NCBI GenBank assembly: GCA_943788875.1
Contig: CALSSA010000004.1
Coordinates: forward strand, 186,001-250,000
Reading direction: 5' to 3'
Source of the DNA: an uncultured Pseudomonadales bacterium
GTDB lineage: Bacteria > Pseudomonadota > Gammaproteobacteria > Pseudomonadales > Porticoccaceae
DNA: 64,000 nucleotides
Shown: positions 35,826-44,557 of the stretch, piece by piece
How the letters are laid out: each line of letters opens with the position of its first letter
Numbering within the stretch: the first letter of the stretch is position 1
Notes under the pieces: generated by a model
Database searches by the model: none
What the model was told of the DNA's origin: nothing
Seen by the model: the letters and a program-made list of their open reading frames with translations, nothing else
Made by a program: the position numbers and the translations under genes

Positions 35826-35997
35826 TTGCTGGGCCTGCAAACATTTTAATATTACCCATGATCGCAAAAGGCCCTATGGCTGCAGGGCGATGGGGTTCAA
35901 ATCAAAGATGTTGCCCTCTATGGAGGTCGTGCGAGTACAGGGGGATCAATGCCTGAGCTTTGCCGCCAAACCTCCCAATCTTACACAGCCGAGCTAG
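35797..35997 (+). CDS. Small four-cysteine protein, function unknown
   Basis: The 66 residues contain CWACKHF, a further Cys in YGCRAMGFKSK and a last one in DQCLSF, a spacing that could bind a metal ion. Similar short proteins with the pattern C..C..F..T.D...P.GCRA.GFK...LPS are, as I recall, widespread and uncharacterised. The GTG start at 35797 lies within the previous gene. Its stop overlaps the stop of the convergent DUF1566 gene in CTAG. Confidence 0.72.
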   Translation: MTPPEKTGPDCWACKHFNITHDRKRPYGCRAMGFKSKMLPSMEVVRVQGDQCLSFAAKPPNLTQPS

Positions 35998-36575
35998 CCA
36001 CGGTCCTGAACCAATAAAAATGGCTGCTCAATAACCCGCGCCTGACGGCAGGAGAGACTTCCATTATAGGTGTTAAGAGCACATTTAAAGGCCTTCTGAT
36101 GCCAGCCATCGCTGGATGTCCAATGATTGGTCACCTCAGTTGCTGGAAACACATTTTCATTGATGGTTGGTGCAATACAGGATGACTCGACTATCGACTT
36201 CATCTCGCTATTGGTTGGCAGTCGCCATTTCACACCAGACTTTTCTGAAAACTCCACGGCGTAAGCTGTCGCATCGTCCCAGCTGACAAAGAGGGTTTCG
36301 CCCTTACAGCGAAAATTAGAGAAAGTTTTGCCGCCTGGGCAGCGATACCATACGGTTCCAGTGCTGCTGTCCTTGGCCAGACCCGATGGGTCGGTAAGGA
36401 ATGAGCCTTTGTCACCTGCTTTAATCTGATCGCCACATTTCTCAGCAGTGCGGTAATCACCACAGCTGGACAGTAACGCGCAGGCAGCAACCAACCCGAG
36501 TAACTTTGAGATCGCTACACTGCAGTGGGATTTGACATTGTCGACAGCTGATCCTGATGTCATTTTAACTTTCAC
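35994..36575 (-). CDS. DUF1566-domain lipoprotein
   Basis: Predicted exported lipoprotein of 193 residues. The signal peptide is unusually long (about 38 residues), with hydrophobic core LLGLVAACALLSSC and lipobox LSSC. The C-terminal part carries the DUF1566 (Lcl-like) signature WRLPTNSEM and paired cysteines. GTG 36575 has AAGGAG 7 nt upstream; an internal ATG four codons later is also possible. The function of this family is not established. It is divergent from the stator genes. Confidence 0.8.
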   Translation of the reverse strand: MKVKMTSGSAVDNVKSHCSVAISKLLGLVAACALLSSCGDYRTAEKCGDQIKAGDKGSFLTDPSGLAKDSSTGTVWYRCPGGKTFSNFRCKGETLFVSWDDATAYAVEFSEKSGVKWRLPTNSEMKSIVESSCIAPTINENVFPATEVTNHWTSSDGWHQKAFKCALNTYNGSLSCRQARVIEQPFLLVQDRG

Positions 36576-36941
36576 AAGTATTCTCCTTTTGATGTAACGA
36601 GTTAGACTTGTAAGTTAGAGAAACGATCCCCTTTAGCCGGTGATCTACCGCGGACATTAAAATGCCATCCTGTAACTAATATTCTTCGAGCGCAGTTTAA
36701 AATACCATATATTGCTTTAGAATAATCGACAGTTTTACAGATTCCATGAGTGTTTAGGTTAAATTATTCCCAACTCTCAGGTCCGCAGGTTAAACTGCCG
36801 GAAAATGAAATCCTGTGCTCAATAATTCTCAGCAGCTGTCGATAATACAAGCATAGAGAATTGAATAGCGCCCGCTTAAACCAGTTGCGGTGTTTTGCCG
36901 CGATCAGAAAAACAACGAATTAATATTTGTCAGGAGAATTT
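36576..36941. promoter_or_regulatory. Intergenic region before the stator operon with a possible sigma-28 promoter
   Basis: About 365 bp with no gene. TAAA at 36877 and GCCGCGAT at 36897-36904 with a 16-nt spacer resemble a flagellar sigma-28 promoter (TAAA-N15-GCCGATAA), one base off in spacing. The rest shows AT-rich sequence and no other element I could support. Confidence 0.35.
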
Positions 36942-37697
36942 ATGGATATCGCAACTATAGTGGGGCTGCTAGGTGCCTTTGGCTTTATTGTCATGGCCAT
37001 CGATGATTTTGCCGCCTTTATTGATACTCCTTCAATGCTGATTGTAGTGGCGGGTTCTATCATGGTGGTGATGTTTCGCTCCTCTCTGGGAGAGTTTCTT
37101 GGTGCGGTTGGTGTTTTGGGGAAAACCTTTAAAAATAAGCTCGACGCGCCAGAGGCATTGATTGAACAAATTGTAGAGCTAGCGACTATTGCTCGAAAAG
37201 ACGGCATGATAGCCCTTGAAGGGCAGGAGATTGCAAACCCATTTATGGCCAAAGCCGTTGCTATGTTAGTCGATGGCACTGATGGCGGTATTATTAAAGG
37301 CTCCCTTGAACGAGAAAAAGATATGACCAAGATGCGCCACGATATGGGTGCAAAAATCTTTTCCGCCTGGGGTGAAATTGCCCCAGCAATGGGCATGATT
37401 GGTACATTGATTGGGTTGGTACAGATGTTGGGTAACATGTCTGATCCAAAAGCTATTGGTCCAGCTATGGCGGTAGCATTGTTAACAACCATGTATGGCG
37501 CAATCCTAGCCAATGTAATCTGTCTCCCCATCGCCATGAAATTAGAAAATCAGGCGACCTTAGAAGAATCCAATAACGAACTGATTATAGAAGGCATACT
37601 CTTTATTCAAGAAGGTGGTAATCCTCGAGTACTAAGCGATTTCCTCGGAGCCTTCCTGAGCCCCAAAGCCCGCGCCAAGCTAGCGTCGGCAGCCTAA
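36942..37697 (+). CDS. pomA: Flagellar stator protein, PomA/MotA family
   Basis: Ion-channel stator subunit that drives flagellar rotation. The 251 residues start MDIATIVGLLGAFGFIVMAI. They show four membrane segments, a cytoplasmic loop with charged residues (EREKDMTKMRHD) and the channel segments MGMIGTLIGLVQMLGNM and AVALLTTMYGAILANVICLP. This pattern is typical of sodium-type PomA, which is inference. ATG 36942 has AGGAG upstream; a TTG at 36927 overlaps that box. It is followed by two MotB paralogues. Confidence 0.93.
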   Translation: MDIATIVGLLGAFGFIVMAIDDFAAFIDTPSMLIVVAGSIMVVMFRSSLGEFLGAVGVLGKTFKNKLDAPEALIEQIVELATIARKDGMIALEGQEIANPFMAKAVAMLVDGTDGGIIKGSLEREKDMTKMRHDMGAKIFSAWGEIAPAMGMIGTLIGLVQMLGNMSDPKAIGPAMAVALLTTMYGAILANVICLPIAMKLENQATLEESNNELIIEGILFIQEGGNPRVLSDFLGAFLSPKARAKLASAA

Positions 37698-37712
37698 CGG
37701 ACCGTTTGAGTT

Positions 37713-38936
37713 ATGGCTGAAGAGCAGGCGCCTGAAGAAACCCTTGAAGGGGTTACTGATGAGGACGCAACAGAAGAGCAAGCTGGCCCACCGGTCGACC
37801 CTGGTCCTCCGGCCCCTGAAGCCTGTCCTCCCTGCAAAGGAGGCGCGCCGGCCTGGATGGCAACGTTTGCTGACATGGCAACATTGTTGATGGCCTTCTT
37901 CGTTCTGCTGTTGTCGTTTGCCGAAATGAACGTGCCCAAATACAAGCAGATTGCCGGATCCCTGAAAGCCGCCTTTGGTGTAAAGCGAGTGGTCCCGGTG
38001 ATATCTATTCCCACCGCGCGAAGTCTGGTCATAGAGGACTTTACACCGGCGGTGGCCGCGCCCACAGTGATTGATCGCAAGCGCCAGCGCTCCGAAGAGA
38101 TGACATTGAAAAACATTGTTGTTAAAACGGAAGAGAAAAAGGCCGACTTTGAGACCGAACAAAACTTTCGCAAATTAGAAGAGACCCTGGCGGAAGAGAT
38201 TGAGCAGGGTCAGGTGATGGTCCGTCTTGAAGATGACAAGGTGATAGTAGAGCTGCGCTCACCCCAGAGCAGCGGTGGCGAGGGAGCAGCTTCGGCTGGG
38301 CAGGGCTCTGGTGGCCCAATTAGCCAAGAGACTCTGGATATCGCTGCCAAGGTTATTGAAGCCCAGTCGGAAATGTCTACAGAAGTTGAAGTGCGCAAGC
38401 AGCAGCTGGCCACAGGCAGCGACGAAAGCGCCACTGCAGAAGAGTCTGAAGGCACAGCAGGCGGCGTTGCCCAGCGCAAAAAACAGGACATTGAAGACCG
38501 CTTTCAAAAAGTGCGCGCCGACCTTGCCGCAGAGATTCAAATGGGTCTCGCTGAAGTTGAGTTAAAAGACGACAAAATTATTGTGCGATTAGCCAGTCAG
38601 GGGTCGTTTGTATCTGGCAGCGCAGATGTGCAGCCCGGCTTTAGAAAGCTGCTCTCCCAGGTTGGCAAATCTCTTGCTGCCAGTACCGGTAAAGTGCGTA
38701 TCGAAGGGCACACAGATAATGTGCCGGTGGCCTTTAGTGAGCGCTTTAATTCCAACTGGGATCTGTCGGCAGCGCGATCCGCATCTGTCGCAGATTTCTT
38801 TATTAATAATTCAGGCTTTGTGCAAGGCAATATAACTGTAGCTGGCTTTGCTGATACCAAACCTGTTGACAGCAATACGACATCAGCGGGGCGTGCGCGC
38901 AACCGCCGGATCGAGGTGATTGTCGATGGTTCATAA
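37713..38936 (+). CDS. Flagellar stator protein MotB/PomB, first paralogue
   Basis: B subunit of the stator. An acidic N-terminus leads to CPPCKGGAPAWMATFADMA, with the ion-binding Asp at residue 54, and one membrane segment (MATLLMAFFVLLLSF). The C-terminal OmpA-like peptidoglycan-binding domain has IEGHTDNVP and AARSASVADFF. At 407 residues it is about 100 longer than usual. The excess contains an extra copy of the pre-OmpA element: EETLAEEIEQGQVMVRLEDD, then RADLAAEIQMGLAEVELKDD. It lies 15 bp after pomA and 30 bp before its paralogue. Confidence 0.92.
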   Translation: MAEEQAPEETLEGVTDEDATEEQAGPPVDPGPPAPEACPPCKGGAPAWMATFADMATLLMAFFVLLLSFAEMNVPKYKQIAGSLKAAFGVKRVVPVISIPTARSLVIEDFTPAVAAPTVIDRKRQRSEEMTLKNIVVKTEEKKADFETEQNFRKLEETLAEEIEQGQVMVRLEDDKVIVELRSPQSSGGEGAASAGQGSGGPISQETLDIAAKVIEAQSEMSTEVEVRKQQLATGSDESATAEESEGTAGGVAQRKKQDIEDRFQKVRADLAAEIQMGLAEVELKDDKIIVRLASQGSFVSGSADVQPGFRKLLSQVGKSLAASTGKVRIEGHTDNVPVAFSERFNSNWDLSAARSASVADFFINNSGFVQGNITVAGFADTKPVDSNTTSAGRARNRRIEVIVDGS

Positions 38937-38966
38937 TCAGCGTATCAATACAGCGGGGGCAGTCTA

Positions 38967-40223
38967 ATGGCAGAACAAGACGACGAAAAAGCGCTGGATC
39001 TTGCGGCAAACCCCGAGAACCCCGAAAACAGTTCAGAGGCTGAAGAGGCACCGCTGCCGGTTCCTGTACCAGAGGACGAGGAGCAACTCGAAGACGCGGA
39101 ACCCCCCGAAGAACAGGAACCAGCGCCGGATCCCGATTGCCCTCCCTGTAAAGGGGGTGCCCCGGCATGGATGGCGACCTTTGCCGATATGGCCACATTG
39201 CTTATGGCATTTTTTGTATTGCTGCTGTCATTCGCCGAGATGAATGTACCCAAATACAAAGAGGTCAGTGGTTCCATGAAAAATGCTTTTGGTGTGCAGC
39301 GCCTAGTACCAGTTGTAGAGCCGCCCAAGGCCAAAAGCATTATTGCCAAGCAATATAAGGCCGCCAAGGTGGACCCTACCCTGATGGATGTTATTCAGGA
39401 GCAGACCACAGATGAAGAGCCGCCGATTGATCCGGAACTAAAAACTGACACCAAGACGGCTGAATCACCAAACAATTCCGATGTTGAATCCGTGCAAAAA
39501 GCTCTGGCCAAAGAGATTGCCGAAGGCAAGGTCTCGGTGCGTATTGAAGATAACAAGCTGGTGGTGAAGGTTGCTTCAGAGGCTAAGTCTGGGGAGTCTG
39601 GGGACGCCAGCAAAAATAATTCTGGAGCTAGAATTTCCCAGAATGACCTTGAGGTCTATGCCAAAGTAGCTGCAGCCCAAGCCCAGGTCGCGTCTCAAAT
39701 CATGGTCGAGCAGGCATCGCCGGACAAAGTTGCACAGGACATGAGCGGTGAAAGTGCCGAGGGCAAAGAGCAGGCGATCGCCGATCAATTCCAGCGTATC
39801 CGCATGCAGTTATCTGAGGAAATATCCGAGGGGCTGGCCGAGGTCGAGCGAGACGGCGACAAAATTATTGTGCGCCTGGCAGAGCGCGGTTCATTCCGCA
39901 GCGGTTACGCGGACTTGCAGCAGGGCTTCAAACCACTGCTTAACAAAGTTGGCGCATCCATCAGCAATGCCGTTGGTCTGATTACCATTGAGGGCCACAC
40001 AGACAATGTGCCCATGGCCTTTAGTGAACGCTTTCGCTCAAACTGGGATCTGAGTGCTGCCCGCTCCGCAGCTGTGGCAGACTACCTGCTCAACAATAGC
40101 AATCTTGAGGATGGTCGGGTGACAGTTACAGGCTTTGCAGACACCAAGCCCCTGGCATCCAATGACTCCGCCGCCGGGCGTTCAAAAAACCGTCGCATAG
40201 AAGTTATTATTGACGGTCAATAA
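38967..40223 (+). CDS. Flagellar stator protein MotB/PomB, second paralogue
   Basis: A second B subunit of 418 residues with the same layout: acidic N-terminus, CPPCKGGAPAWMATFADMA with Asp74, one membrane segment, two copies of the pre-OmpA element (KALAKEIAEGKVSVRIEDN; RMQLSEEISEGLAEVERDGD) and the OmpA domain (IEGHTDNVP). The membrane region is identical in protein to the first paralogue over about 35 residues but differs at many silent sites. The duplication is therefore old and under strong selection. Probable co-transcription with pomA suggests stators with alternative B subunits. Confidence 0.92.
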   Translation: MAEQDDEKALDLAANPENPENSSEAEEAPLPVPVPEDEEQLEDAEPPEEQEPAPDPDCPPCKGGAPAWMATFADMATLLMAFFVLLLSFAEMNVPKYKEVSGSMKNAFGVQRLVPVVEPPKAKSIIAKQYKAAKVDPTLMDVIQEQTTDEEPPIDPELKTDTKTAESPNNSDVESVQKALAKEIAEGKVSVRIEDNKLVVKVASEAKSGESGDASKNNSGARISQNDLEVYAKVAAAQAQVASQIMVEQASPDKVAQDMSGESAEGKEQAIADQFQRIRMQLSEEISEGLAEVERDGDKIIVRLAERGSFRSGYADLQQGFKPLLNKVGASISNAVGLITIEGHTDNVPMAFSERFRSNWDLSAARSAAVADYLLNNSNLEDGRVTVTGFADTKPLASNDSAAGRSKNRRIEVIIDGQ

Positions 40224-40230
40224 ACAGGGT

Positions 40231-41133
40231 TTACTTCTTATCTGCTAAAAGAGCAAAAATCTGTTTGGCATGTTCTTCCGGAATATTATATCGTTCACGC
40301 AGCTCTTCAATATGCTGGCGCTCGTCAGAGGTCACTACACCGTCGCTCATAGCGGCATTAATTTCCGCTTCAAAAATAGCTTCGCGACGGGCCATCTGAC
40401 TGGAAAAGGCCGAGGCCACAATACCAGTTAGCAGTGCCACAGTGCAGACTCCCATCAGAGCAGTAAAGGCACCGATAACCTGACCCAATGGGGTAATTGG
40501 TGACACATCGCCATAGCCCACCGTGGTCAGAGTAATCAGCGACCACCACATGGTTTTGGGGATTGAGCGAAAGTTTTCTGGCTGCACCTCATACTCTGCC
40601 AAATACATCATCGAGCTGGATAAAAACAGTGCGATTGCCATCAGATACAGTGCTGCGGCAAACGAGCGCCGCTCCTCGTAGACCGCAGAAAATAAATCCT
40701 CCAGTGCCGACGAATAATGAGAGATCTTAAGTAGTCGCACCAGACGCAGAACCCGCAGCCAGCGCAGATCGACGCCACCCATAATCAACGGCAGGATGCT
40801 GGGCAGTATCGCGGCCAGGTCAATAAGACCAGTGAAGCTAAATATGTAAGAGGCCCTGCGACCGGTGGCGGTTTTGGCGGCCTGTCGATTATCTGCCGCA
40901 ATTGACCAGATCCGCAGGATATATTCCACCAGAAAAATACTTACTGAGAACCATTCAAAGGCAACCAGCGCGCCATGGTACTGCTGATTAATAGATTCGA
41001 CGGACTCGAGGCATACAGCCACCAGATTTAGAATAATCAGAATCGAAAGAAAGATATCACAGGCGCGACTGACAGCATCCTCATTGTTACCCTTATTGAG
41101 AATTTCCATCACCCGTTGCTGATATGTCTTCAT
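40231..41133 (-). CDS. Voltage-gated-type potassium channel (Kv family)
   Basis: Six-segment ion channel of 300 residues. The S4-like helix has regularly spaced Arg (RWLRVLRLVRLLKIS). The pore has the potassium filter TVGYGD in WWSLITLTTVGYGDVSP. The cytoplasmic C-terminal tail is about 60 residues, acidic and helical. ATG 41133 follows a GGGGG box by 10 nt; a TTG at 41142 is too close. It is convergent with the second MotB gene, only 7 bp apart. A role in membrane potential is likely; a link to motility is only positional. Confidence 0.9.
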   Translation of the reverse strand: MKTYQQRVMEILNKGNNEDAVSRACDIFLSILIILNLVAVCLESVESINQQYHGALVAFEWFSVSIFLVEYILRIWSIAADNRQAAKTATGRRASYIFSFTGLIDLAAILPSILPLIMGGVDLRWLRVLRLVRLLKISHYSSALEDLFSAVYEERRSFAAALYLMAIALFLSSSMMYLAEYEVQPENFRSIPKTMWWSLITLTTVGYGDVSPITPLGQVIGAFTALMGVCTVALLTGIVASAFSSQMARREAIFEAEINAAMSDGVVTSDERQHIEELRERYNIPEEHAKQIFALLADKK

Positions 41134-41252
41134 AGCACTCAAACCCCCACCGTCGGCAAATATTGATTTATGTAAGCGCGCTGTTTATGCCATGGGTGAA
41201 CAAAGGCTGTCAAGGTGGCAGAAGTTAGTGCCAACTGACTATGCTGACAAGG

Positions 41253-41576
41253 TCAGTCTTTATAGCTCAGTAGGGATGAGGCTAGCTTGTGAAGTTTCGG
41301 GCCATGAAAAGAGGGGATGGGCAAGCTCGACTTGCGGAGCTGCTGCACCAGCATCAGTTCACCCAGAGACTGGCAGACTAATTGATTGTTGCCAGATGAG
41401 GCGGGAATTTGTTTTTCTTGATCAAACAGCAGCTCAATATCCGCATAGGGGTGTTCTTTGGACTGGTGGTTGTCATCGTTGCCGCTGTGACTGCCTTCCC
41501 CAGAGTGGTAACTGGGGTTGGCCGCTCTGGTTTCAGTTCGCGGGGGGAATCGCTGATTCAGAGTTAAGTCAGACAA
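41253..41576 (-). CDS. Hypothetical protein downstream of fliS (doubtful)
   Basis: A 107-residue frame starting at TTG 41576, 29 bp after fliS, without a clear ribosome-binding site. It has no recognised motif and does not look like FliT, which often follows fliS. A longer frame on the opposite strand (41192-41641) overlaps it and is equally unsupported. The 470-bp stretch 41134-41605 may thus be non-coding or decayed. Confidence 0.25.
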   Translation of the reverse strand: MSDLTLNQRFPPRTETRAANPSYHSGEGSHSGNDDNHQSKEHPYADIELLFDQEKQIPASSGNNQLVCQSLGELMLVQQLRKSSLPIPSFHGPKLHKLASSLLSYKD

Positions 41577-41605
41577 ATTGTTATTCGCGACAGGCTCTCA
41601 ATGAC

Positions 41606-42022
41606 CTAAGAGGCCAATGCGACCGGCTGGTCCTTCAGTAGAGAGGGAAGTAGTTCCCATGCACCATTGATTTCACCAAGCAGGCCTCTGATTTCCTGAA
41701 TCGGTTCAATATCATTGCGCAAATTGGCCTTGAGCAAGCGTCGAACGGCATAGTCATAGAGGTCGTCGAGGTTGCGGGCAAGCTCGCCGCCCTTTTCGAA
41801 ATCCAAGGAGCCTTTGAGGCCAACAATGATTTTTGTGGCACGGCCAATGGACTGATTTTTGCCCTGAATATCATTGCGCGAGACATGACCTTCAGCCTCT
41901 GCTAGCGCATCCATAAGCCCGTTAAACAACATTTGGATAAGTTGAACTGCATCAGCATAACTTACTGCAGAGGTAACACCGACAGTGCGATAGGCATTCA
42001 TTGCTCTCTTATTTGGCGCCAT
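41606..42022 (-). CDS. fliS: Flagellar export chaperone FliS
   Basis: Binds flagellin in the cytoplasm and delivers it to the export gate. Family features: YRTVGVTSAVSYADAVQLIQMLFNGLMDALAEAEG as a helical N-terminal half (about 10-45), then GRATKIIVGLKGSLDFEKGGELARNLDDLYDY. ATG 42022 (138 residues) has GGAG 7 nt upstream; in-frame ATGs at 42058 and 42001 are less suitable. The usual neighbours fliC and fliD are absent here. Confidence 0.9.
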   Translation of the reverse strand: MAPNKRAMNAYRTVGVTSAVSYADAVQLIQMLFNGLMDALAEAEGHVSRNDIQGKNQSIGRATKIIVGLKGSLDFEKGGELARNLDDLYDYAVRRLLKANLRNDIEPIQEIRGLLGEINGAWELLPSLLKDQPVALAS

Positions 42023-42061
42023 TGACTTGCTCCATTCATAACCGTTCTTTAGATACATATA

Positions 42062-42088
42062 AGATCGGTGCTAGATGGATTTTCTTTA
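42062..42088 (-). promoter_or_regulatory. Sigma-28-like promoter before fliS
   Basis: On the minus strand TAAA, a 15-nt spacer and ACCGATCT, close to the flagellar consensus TAAA-N15-GCCGATAA (the CCGAT core matches). It lies 40 nt before the fliS ATG, and fliS is often a late flagellar gene. Confidence 0.45.
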
Positions 42089-42126
42089 GCTAAAAATTGA
42101 AATATTTCCTAACAAAGAATATGAAT

Positions 42127-42831
42127 CTATTTTGGGCATTGCTTATAGTTGGTTTCCAGACATTGGCTAGCCAGCGCGGGCACTCGGGCTTGTTCATCAT
42201 CCTCAACTAACAGCCTAGAAAGATCTGAGATATCAGAGGCATCGGCTTTGCCGTTGCGCTCGGCGAGTTGAGCCCAAACCAAAGCTTTAATAGGCTCTGA
42301 TTCACCGCCATCTCCTGCCTGTAGCATATAGGCATACATAAACTGCGCATTAGCATAGTTCTGCACCGCAGATTTATGGAACCAGTATTTGGCAAACTCA
42401 TAGTCCAGCCCCACGCCCTTGCCCTGATGGTAAGACAGACCCAGCATATATTGCGAGTCAGCCAGATCCTGCTGTGATGCACGCTTAAACCACTTTAATG
42501 ACTCGCGAGAGTTCTGCGCCACACCATATCCATGATAGTAGAGCATACCTACATTGTGCTGCGCCTCAGCTAGGCCTTGATCTGCGGCTTGTCGGTACCA
42601 AACCATTGCCTCAGCATAATTCTGTGAAACTCCGAAACCCTCTTCATAGAGGTGGCCAACATTGTTCTGCGCCTCAGCGGCACCAGCTTTACCCAGTTTT
42701 AGCCAGGCGCGCATCGCAGTGGAATAATGGCCCCGTTCCATAGCACTGAGGCCGGCTTGAAAGGCATCAGCCGCAGCCACAGGGGAGGTTATGCAGCAGC
42801 ACAGAAGTGCAGCTCGCAGCAACAGATTCAT
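42127..42831 (-). CDS. Secreted Sel1-repeat (SLR) protein
   Basis: The 234 residues start with a signal peptide (LLLRAALLCCCITSPVAA, cleavage after AAA). Sel1-like repeats of about 36 residues follow from about residue 35, for example AEAQNNVGHLYEEGFGVSQN and AEAQHNVGMLYYHGYGVAQN. The C-terminus has three Cys-containing or acidic segments. Such proteins act as periplasmic adaptors; partners are unknown. It is between fliS and the ClC gene, all leftward. Confidence 0.87.
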   Translation of the reverse strand: MNLLLRAALLCCCITSPVAAADAFQAGLSAMERGHYSTAMRAWLKLGKAGAAEAQNNVGHLYEEGFGVSQNYAEAMVWYRQAADQGLAEAQHNVGMLYYHGYGVAQNSRESLKWFKRASQQDLADSQYMLGLSYHQGKGVGLDYEFAKYWFHKSAVQNYANAQFMYAYMLQAGDGGESEPIKALVWAQLAERNGKADASDISDLSRLLVEDDEQARVPALASQCLETNYKQCPK

Positions 42832-42859
42832 AATTATCTCACTTTCAGTTTATTATTAT

Positions 42860-44557
42860 TTAGTCACGCTCTAAGTTGCGCGCCTGAGCTTGCACATCAA
42901 TAACAGCTTGAAATAATGCACCCTCGGCAATACTGCCGCGCATAATACCGCTTTCTTTATCAATTACCGGCAAACTTTCACCAACAAATTGGCTGACTTT
43001 AATCATGGCACTATCCAGCGCTTCGTCAGCGTAGAGGCACAGCGGCCGGCTATCCATAAACTCACGGACCGCCAGAGCATTGCATTCTATCGCCTGATAA
43101 ATATTTATCTTGCCCATAAGACGATCAGAGGCATCTACAATATAGGCTTCAGTATGACCGCGGGTTTTCATTTCCACCTGCAATTGGGTACCAGAGGTGT
43201 CCCCAGCAATACGGATATAGTCTTCACTGGCGAAGGGGCCAATAGCCTGATGGCCTAGAGCAATAGCTTCTCGCCCCTTAGCCAGATCAATGCCGCGATC
43301 CAACAATTGACGATCGAAAAACGATTGGCCGAACAGGCGATGGGTAAGCAGTCCACAGAGCATCACTGCCATCATCGCAGCAACAGCATATTCATAGGAC
43401 TGCGTTAGCTCCAGTACAATGAGTACCGCCGATAATGGCGCGCCAATAACCGCGGAGCTCACCGCAGCCATGGCGGCAATACTGATCACGCTGGCAAGGT
43501 CGGCAAAGCCGAGCAGGGTCAGAATCTGACCAGCCAGAGCGCCGGTGGCGACACCGACAAAAAGGGAGGGCGAAAACACTCCGCCGAACAGACCACAGCC
43601 CAGACAGAGCGCAGTCATTAACACCTTGGCCACCAGTACGGTAATCAGCAGGGACAGAGCAAACTCCCCAGCGATCATATCGTTGATGCTATCAATACCC
43701 AGACCCAAAATCTGCGGCACCCAGACACCGACAAGACCACAGATTGTGGCGGCCACAAATGGCAGTACCATCGGCGACAGGCTGCTGCTGGCGGCCCGTC
43801 TTGCGGTATAGCGCAAGGACAGCATAAAGCTGATTGCGACAAAGGCAAAAATCGGTGTCAGTACCACCAAAAACGGCACGATCTCGGCCAGACTTGGTGC
43901 TTCATTGATAATTTCAAAAGTCGCAGTATGGGGAAACCAGTAATTACTCAGGGTACTCGCAGAGATTGAAGCTACAGTGATCGGTGCAATAGCGCGTACA
44001 GAAAAATGGCGCAAAATTGCCTCGTGGGCAAACACCACACCAGCAATGGGGGCGTTAAAGCCGGCAGAGATAGCTGCCGCCACACCACAGCCAAGATAGA
44101 TTTCATGAGTTAGCCGGCTGGAAATAAAGCGCTTAACCCAGATACCGATAGTGGCACCAAAATGAACGATGGGGCCGTATTGACCCACAGATGCACCACC
44201 ACTTGCGGAGGCAAATGCAGCCAATGTTGAGGCAAAGCCCTGCTTGATATCCAGAGGTTGATGAACCTGATGTGCGGAATACATGCTGTCCGCAGGGCCA
44301 GCCCATCTAGGAATGCCTAAAGCTGTTCTGATAAAGACCACAATCGCCGCAGCCACCCAGAGAAATAAAACACTGGAAAAAGAAAGCGTTTGATCACCGA
44401 TACTGATACTGAGCAAATCGCTGGCCGCCCGCTGCTCACTAAAATGTTGCACGCCCATCACGAACAGGTTGGACACGATAGCCAACACGCCGCCTATCAG
44501 GCCGCCAACGCAAAAAATAATAAATACTTCGATTAAGGCTTCGCGCACCTTGTGCAT
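42860..44557 (-). CDS. ClC-family chloride channel/transporter with CBS domains
   Basis: Membrane anion channel or transporter of 565 residues with a C-terminal CBS-domain pair (about 425-560). ATG 44557 has AGGGGGAG just upstream and is clearly better than GTG 44650. Family landmarks are NAPIAGVVFAHEA and GGVFSPSLFVG. The gating segment reads GQYGP (125-129), with Tyr127 where exchangers have the gating Glu. The internal proton-Glu position (E203 of the E. coli protein) aligns with Ala180. The first GSGIP motif is not conserved. This suggests a channel or uncoupled transporter. Confidence 0.88.
   Translation of the reverse strand: MHKVREALIEVFIIFCVGGLIGGVLAIVSNLFVMGVQHFSEQRAASDLLSISIGDQTLSFSSVLFLWVAAAIVVFIRTALGIPRWAGPADSMYSAHQVHQPLDIKQGFASTLAAFASASGGASVGQYGPIVHFGATIGIWVKRFISSRLTHEIYLGCGVAAAISAGFNAPIAGVVFAHEAILRHFSVRAIAPITVASISASTLSNYWFPHTATFEIINEAPSLAEIVPFLVVLTPIFAFVAISFMLSLRYTARRAASSSLSPMVLPFVAATICGLVGVWVPQILGLGIDSINDMIAGEFALSLLITVLVAKVLMTALCLGCGLFGGVFSPSLFVGVATGALAGQILTLLGFADLASVISIAAMAAVSSAVIGAPLSAVLIVLELTQSYEYAVAAMMAVMLCGLLTHRLFGQSFFDRQLLDRGIDLAKGREAIALGHQAIGPFASEDYIRIAGDTSGTQLQVEMKTRGHTEAYIVDASDRLMGKINIYQAIECNALAVREFMDSRPLCLYADEALDSAMIKVSQFVGESLPVIDKESGIMRGSIAEGALFQAVIDVQAQARNLERD

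Noticed and set aside
41192..41641. A 149-residue plus-strand frame between the Kv channel and fliS
   Set aside because: It overlaps fliS antisense, has no ribosome-binding site worth naming and shows no recognisable motif or protein-like hydrophobic pattern.
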